A stretch of DNA of 64,000 nucleotides from Acanthosoma haemorrhoidale (Eukaryota > Arthropoda > Insecta > Hemiptera > Acanthosomatidae): assembly GCA_930367205.1 (NCBI GenBank), contig OV884011.1, positions 37,585,754-37,649,753 of the forward strand, read 5' to 3'. The notes under the pieces were generated by a model, which did no database searches, was not told the DNA's origin, and saw only the letters and a program-made list of their open reading frames with translations. The translations under genes were made by a program, and so were the position numbers. Positions 58,219-64,000 of this stretch are shown one piece after another. Position 1 is the first letter of the stretch; each line of letters begins with the position of its first letter.

Positions 58219-58908
58219 GTTATGAAACAGGTGAACATTTATTAATGCCACATCTATAATTCTTGGGAAAATGCACCAGTACCACTTTTGGGTATGAAGT
58301 TCTATGTATTGTGATACCATTCAATCGTGTAAGTTTATCTACACCATCCTTGTTCTTACTTAATTTTTTATAACATTAAGCTGGGGACAGATACATTCTC
58401 CTTTTTGTTTTTCCACAATACCTTGAAATACTTGCATGAGGTATTCTTGTAGTGGTAGCAATTCTATCATGGTTCGTAACTATAGTTACAATACTGTTGT
58501 ACATCCATTTAACAAATAGTAAATTGTTAGAGGCATCATACTTGTAATATATTGTTCATGATGTTGGTTTATGCTAATTTCCTTTTTTTCGGGCAAAATA
58601 TTGCAATAACTTTTATTACTCCATTCAGGTTGATTATATGGAATGTAATTATGCTTTTTTTTGACCAGGTTCATTTCTGATTAGTTTATCATACTACAAA
58701 GTTTCAAACTGTAATTCCATGTTACCTGGCACTTCTTATTGTGATCAGTGGGATGGATGGTTAATGTCGTGTCTTCATCATCAGTTAGATCGTCAACTTT
58801 GCGTGAAGAAAGAAAAAAGCAATCAACTTCGGCTGATTGGAATGCTTCTAGATACAATAAATCTAATGCCTCATGGACTGTTGTGGTCCTATTAATCACT
58901 TTACCCAT
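58219..58908 (-). pseudogene. piggyBac-like transposase remnant
   Basis: The minus-strand frame from ATG 58908 has an acidic N-terminus with DDLTDDEDTTLT, a stop near 58681, then YIPYNQPEWSNKS, PEKKEISINQHHEQYI and PLTIYYLLN, the start of the piggyBac core. At about 58510 it jumps to a late segment (VKWMYNSIVTIVTNHDRIA) and continues to GVDKLTRLNGITIHRTS, the counterpart of the conserved GVD motif before the C-terminal region. Most of the catalytic core is deleted. No TTAA-flanked ends were identified. A non-autonomous or dead copy. Confidence 0.6.
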
Positions 58909-58984
58909 ATTGTAAACATTTGTTGATAACTTTTATGACAAAATTTAAAATTATGTACACCTTATAGGTCTGGAAATGAAACTG

Positions 58985-61900
58985 AAGGGGGGGGGGGACA
59001 TGAACAAAATTGAAAAGTTAGAAAGGGGAATAAACATGTTTGAACAGGAACTTCAAGACTACTTTCTTCTAAATTGCACTACCAATGTATTTATATATTA
59101 CTAACCTTTTCCAACTTTCTGTCCACTAATATTAAAAATCCATAATTGAAGCATTGCATTCTGTTAAATATGAATTTACTTCACAACTATATTGTGGTTC
59201 AAGAGTTAAAAATAAGTCTTTTTTTTTACAAATTTTGAGCATTGTCAATTGTTTACCATTGTATTTTTAAATATATTGTACTTTTTCTCTATCAGTAAAA
59301 ATGGCCATCGAATTTTTTTTATTGAATTCCCATGGGTTTTCGGTGATACAAAATAACAGGGAAATTTATATTCAGGCTCAATCATGAGCGGGAAAAATTT
59401 GTGATGTTGGTGTTGCTGATCTATATATAGAGCAGTGGTATTAAATGGGTTATGATCTTGGAATCTCCTCCGTTATGATGGAATATACTTGACAAAAAGT
59501 AAGTTCCACTCGCATCTTTAATCAGAAGATTTGATGCAAAGGCTAAGTTCTACAGTTTTGAAGAGTTCAGTTCAAAAATTAATCAAAAGAAAATCACCAA
59601 CATATAATACAAACAAAATAAAATATTCACTACAGAATTAATTTATTTTTACATGGTAATACAATAGTAATAATTAACAAATAAAGAAAAAATAATAATT
59701 AAAGTGAATAAAGTATAAACATGTACAGAGAAGATAAGGACTAAATATATTTATGACTGTTCGTCTTATTTGGTCAAATATACTGTGTATTGTGCTGATT
59801 AATTATTTAAGCCAGCAAATCATCAATTATCTAATAGGGAATTACAATCACAACAATGATTATAGACAGAAGAATGAAAAAAAAAAATTTGAATTAATGT
59901 CCTTGTATCTATGGCATTTAACACTTGATGAATTCAGAGACATAAACATCAGATGTAATGAATGATAAATAAAGGAGGTGTAAAGGAATAAGTAATATAT
60001 TTCACGATTACTTAAATGCAAGTAGTAAATGACTTGTACATAGCATTAATTATAATATTAGAAGACAAGAATTCACATATAAAATAAATAAAGAGTTTAA
60101 AATTAAACATATATATATCTATCTTTATTCACTTACTATCAACAACATCATTTAAGCAATGAATACAGTCTTCCTGTCAAATTCAGTATTCGACAATTAT
60201 AATGTTAAACATCAAACTTTTTCACCAATATTAAATACTGCACCACACAAACTTAAATACTCAAATTAATAAAATTTTTACAGTTTTAATTGTTTTCAAT
60301 ATACAATATAAGTAGCTTTAAGGGTACTACAACGTATAATCTATTAACAATACTATCATTCCCTCACAATGTTAACACTCAGTTAATAAGACTAATTATT
60401 AAAATAAAATTTTACTGTTAATTTATGTGAGAGGATGTAATATGAATCGAAAACTACATAAGACAATAAAGCATACAAATGAGACTAATATTGCACATTG
60501 CATAAACTATTACAAAGTAAAAATTGGAAAACAAAAGTAATAAAAATAATATGAGGAAATCAATAGTTAAGTAAATATTGGAATTGTTTAATCAACATAG
60601 TATTTAGTAATTAAGCCTAATTAGTCTAACATTGAAGAGTGTAAGATGGAAACTTCAAACTCGAGGTAAAGCCGACTTCTATACATGTATAAGTTGTTTT
60701 ATAAGTTAATTTTTATATTTATTAAGACTTTTTCTTTAAAATACAAATAGAACTTATTTCAAGTTTATTATAAAAGCAATGAACAACTTAAATTCTTTAT
60801 ATACAACCAGAGGAGTCTTACATCACTGGAGTGTACGTATTTGCTGAAATTGATGGTGCTTTATTTTAATTTATCTAAAACAAATCCTTTGTTCATTGCT
60901 ACTGTCATTTATCTAATAAAATTCAATACCAAAATATACAGATATGCCATAGCAATAACATATTGATCCTTTTTAACTTAAATTAAGTATGACAAATAAT
61001 AGTGTATAACATCTTGAACAAATATTTCGCACATGAGCATAAACTGTACCCCCGAAGGGATAAGTTTTTATTGCTCCGTCAGATCACTTAACCGATCAGT
61101 GACCCTTAAACCCACCAATAATGAACAATATTGGTTGGGAAAAGGTCTTCTTTCCAAAAAAAACAAAACAAGTATAACCGAAGGAGATAATAAAAAACTA
61201 TAATACTTTTGATTGAAAATGGATAAACATTATTGAAACTCATCACCTTCCTAAAGTTTTTAGGTAAATAAATATTTAATAAGGTTACAAAACACAGAAA
61301 ATTACCTTATAACCATCATTTTAATAAATAGCACTATATAACTTATAAAGCCGAGTGCAATAATTATATCTAGAAATCAATATTGATCAATCAACATTTC
61401 AGAGATTTTATTTATATCTAATCAATATAATATAACCGACTACTATGCAAAAAAAATTAAAATATTAATTGGTATCATTTATGACTGTTAATTTTGAAGA
61501 AGAGAGAGTAAAGCTTATGGGAAAATGTAACTTTTCCATTATCCCAGACCAGCTTTAAGTTGTCACCTTGCCTACAGGCTTATGTCTGGGATAACATAAA
61601 ATAACCAGTAGCCTGTATATAGCTGTAAGATTTCTTAAATGTTTAAAACAAATATTTGAAAAATAATTGGAATTGGGCATGTTAATGATCTCCAAAGCAA
61701 TTTTATGGCTTTAAGACATAAGTATTGCTTAACAAGTAGTAATACTAGAAAATGAAAAGACTATTGCAAATGAAACTTTTAAACTGGTTAAGTTATACTT
61801 TCATAATTCTCAAGTTATTCCTAAATTGAGAAGCTTTAATAAGAATGATGGGATACTCAATATTTCATTTCTGCCAGCATATTAGTAATTTTCTTAGAAT

Positions 61901-62770
61901 GAAGAACCATTGATTAAGAAATTATAACCAGTAACAATTCAAGCGGTTCAAATAAGTTCATAATTTGAAGGCATGATTGTCATAAAAAGTGTTAACAGTG
62001 ACAAAATGATTATAGAGTAATTGAAATCATAACCTAGCCTTAACAAGAAACTTTCACTGTAATAGCCACCAAATTGGGCTCAAATATTGGAATAGTATCT
62101 GGGCAGATATTGTTTCCAGCCTCAAGTTTGCTTTAACTTCATTTTATAAAATTTATGCAAACAAGTGTTAGCTTTAGACATTTTAGTTGGATATAACTGC
62201 ATGTAGAACAACTTGTCCAAATATCTGAGAATGTAAGGCACAGCTTTTAAGAAGTTATATGTAAAAACTAAAATGTGAAATAAACGTTTATCCAAAATTA
62301 TAATAATCTCTTTTGGTTACGAAAATGTATGATAACTTCTAAATTATTTGAGAAGAAATAATACTTTTATAATGATTGAAGTTTTGAAAAAATAATATGA
62401 TGGCACAGAATACTTCTGTACAAAAATACAATTAAAACTTTGAAATTACAGATTATAATTTACACCTGGCAGTTTTAAATTGTAAGCAATTCACAAAACA
62501 CACTGTAATTGTGCACACATACAGTAAAAATGAACAATTAACCTAAATGTAAAAGATGTGTAACAGTCCCATTGGTATGTACTTTTGAGCATGCACGAGC
62601 GTTAAGGATATAATAACATGTAAGCCAAAATGCACTTATCATAAGATCAGATTATAAAAACCATCTGTTGCGAAGATATTCCTCTCGTGTGCAAAATTGG
62701 AAGCTAAGCAAAAAATGTATACATTTATTTATTAAAGTGTTCTCTACAGAGGTGTGATTTTTACTAAATG
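58985..62770. other. Long AT-rich non-coding interval
   Basis: Contains a poly-G run at 58987-58997 and otherwise AT-rich, low-complexity sequence with no frame or family match. A TATCCCAGACC...GTCTGGGATA inverted pair sits at 61541-61592. If the exon at 62.8-63.0 kb is real, part of this could be a long 3' UTR. Confidence 0.4.
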
Positions 62771-62772
62771 TG

Positions 62773-63006
62773 CTAAATGTTCTGTCGTTTGTTAAGTCTC
62801 ACACTCTCCACCTCCCAGCAGTGGCCTCCGCACTTCAACCTGCACAAAGACAACACATTATCAATAGAACACTTTGATAAAATACAATCATCGAAAGAAC
62901 GCCGATAATCCAATAGTCTCCAAACATATATCCGATTTCTCATCTCCTGAAATAGTAATAATAAAAAGCTATTGTTAGTTTCCATGGTGTTCTGATGAGG
63001 CATCAT
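62773..63006 (-). CDS. Possible terminal exon(s) of an unrecognised minus-strand gene
   Basis: GC-richer than the surroundings. A minus-strand acceptor (TATTTCAG|GAGATG near 62945) opens a frame EMRNRIYVWRLLDYRRSF. A second strong acceptor (TCTTTGTGCAG|GTTGAAG near 62840) could instead start a short final segment ending VEVRRPLLGGGECET before a stop. I recognise neither product. Only splice signals and composition support it. Confidence 0.25.
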   Translation of the reverse strand: MMPHQNTMETNNSFLLLLFQEMRNRIYVWRLLDYRRSFDDCILSKCSIDNVLSLCRLKCGGHCWEVESVRLNKRQNI

Positions 63007-63009
63007 ATA

Positions 63010-64000
63010 TCTTCTATATCAGACCATGAGACAGATTTAATTCTGAGATAAAAAAAAGTTAGTTACTTTGTATATAAAAAATTATTTTCATCATTTCACA
63101 AAAACTTAACTTATATAAGATACAAAATAACTGCAAAAGAAAACTTTTATTTTGTTGACTATAATTGAAAAAAATATATATTAGAAGTGCCCTTTATCCT
63201 GTATTTATAACCTTTTTTGCATCCCTTGCTTGACATAGAGGCCTGAAATGTGGCAAGGAGGTTCCACATTAACCCCATTAAGCAGCATTAATTAATTAAA
63301 CACTTGGTGAAAAAAAATCCTTTTTACTTGTTGAGTAAAGTGTGTATCAAATTAAAGGCAAACCAATCCCCTGATTAAAAATATGTAATATTTATTGATT
63401 TTTTAGAGGATTATAATAACTTGAGTCGAACTATAATAATCAAATTATCATTAGACATAATAGGAACTGACTCCATATGGTTTCATTAATGAGTGACCTA
63501 ATGTGAAACTAGTTTGTTCAGATCGAACCTTTATTATTTCACATTTAAAATGAAATAAATAAAAGTTTTTTGCTATATTTTATTAATATTAATAACGAGA
63601 AAATGTAACTTAATAGCCTTTACTATTTTTAAAAATGAATATTTATATCACAATGTAAACGACTGAGTCCTTGCTAACAAAATAATGTATAGGTAATGCT
63701 TTTTTTTATTCCAAATAATTATACTTAGTTTTATAAGAGTTATTATTTAATAACCATAAAAGGAACATTACCTGTAGCAGTTAAATAACTAAAATAGAAA
63801 AGTTACTTTTTCAGGAAAAATAAATACAGATTTATTTATTGTTAAAATTTAATTAGCTTAAATTAATTAGATTTATCTCATCAGTTGTGTTGAATGACTA
63901 TTGATAAAATACTTTCAATTGTAATATATTCAAGAACTTGTAACAAGTAGATTCCTTTAGCCGGTTATTTATTTGTAACCAGGAAACATTTCTCCATCAC
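63010..64000. other. AT-rich sequence to the window edge
   Basis: No frame, splice pair or repeat that I can support; probably intron or intergenic. Confidence 0.4.

Noticed and set aside
1..64000. CRISPR arrays, operons, riboswitches, prokaryotic promoters
   Set aside because: No regularly spaced repeats, Shine-Dalgarno-led gene runs or bacterial gene families; the window is clearly metazoan.

Overview
The window looks like chromosomal DNA of an AT-rich invertebrate, most likely an arthropod. A crustacean such as a parasitic copepod would fit, but that is a guess. Evidence: spliced genes with GT-AG introns, animal-only gene families (Notum, kainate-type glutamate receptor), long AT-rich introns, and a load of Jockey-type LINEs, Copia, Tc1/mariner, Tigger and piggyBac debris. 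There is no prokaryotic gene organisation and no CRISPR array.

Layout. 1-9.1 kb (minus strand): the 5' part of Notum, the secreted Wnt deacylase. Five coding exons with matching phases run from 7437 down to 278 and the gene leaves the window at position 1. A GC-rich, TATA-containing block at 8.8-9.1 kb is a candidate promoter and 5' UTR exon. An intact intronless SNRPD3 (SmD3) gene sits inside a Notum intron. 9.3-17.7 kb: mostly non-coding, with a long inverted repeat, copies of a dispersed repeat family and a decayed Tc1 element. 17.8-28.8 kb: a pile of nested transposons. A Jockey-type LINE fragment is followed by a second LINE, which is broken by an opposite-strand LINE, then by a Copia element with identical LTRs and a perfect 5-bp target duplication. 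A DD41D mariner with intact transposase sits at the LINE's tail. 29 kb: a possible first coding exon of an unrecognised minus-strand gene.

32.4-52.3 kb (minus strand): a complete kainate-type ionotropic glutamate receptor. I resolved it into 17 coding positions encoding 932 residues, with every phase matching. One position, the pore-loop exon, is present twice in tandem (39164-39301 and 38731-38868). The copies have equal length and phase but different residues at the Q/R selectivity site (Ala versus Gln). This predicts mutually exclusive splicing that would set ion permeation and is the most interesting observation here. Its introns hold LINE, mariner and Tigger remnants. 53.9-55.0 kb (plus strand): an intronless eIF2B beta gene, head-to-head with the receptor gene. 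55-64 kb: AT-rich DNA with an internally deleted mariner that keeps both TIRs, a piggyBac remnant and one possible terminal exon near 62.9 kb.

The host genes are functionally unrelated: Wnt inactivation, spliceosome core, synaptic or neuromuscular glutamate reception, and translation initiation. The other unifying theme is transposon history. The Copia element appears to be the youngest insertion, yet its polyprotein lacks the aspartic protease segment, so it was probably mobilised in trans.
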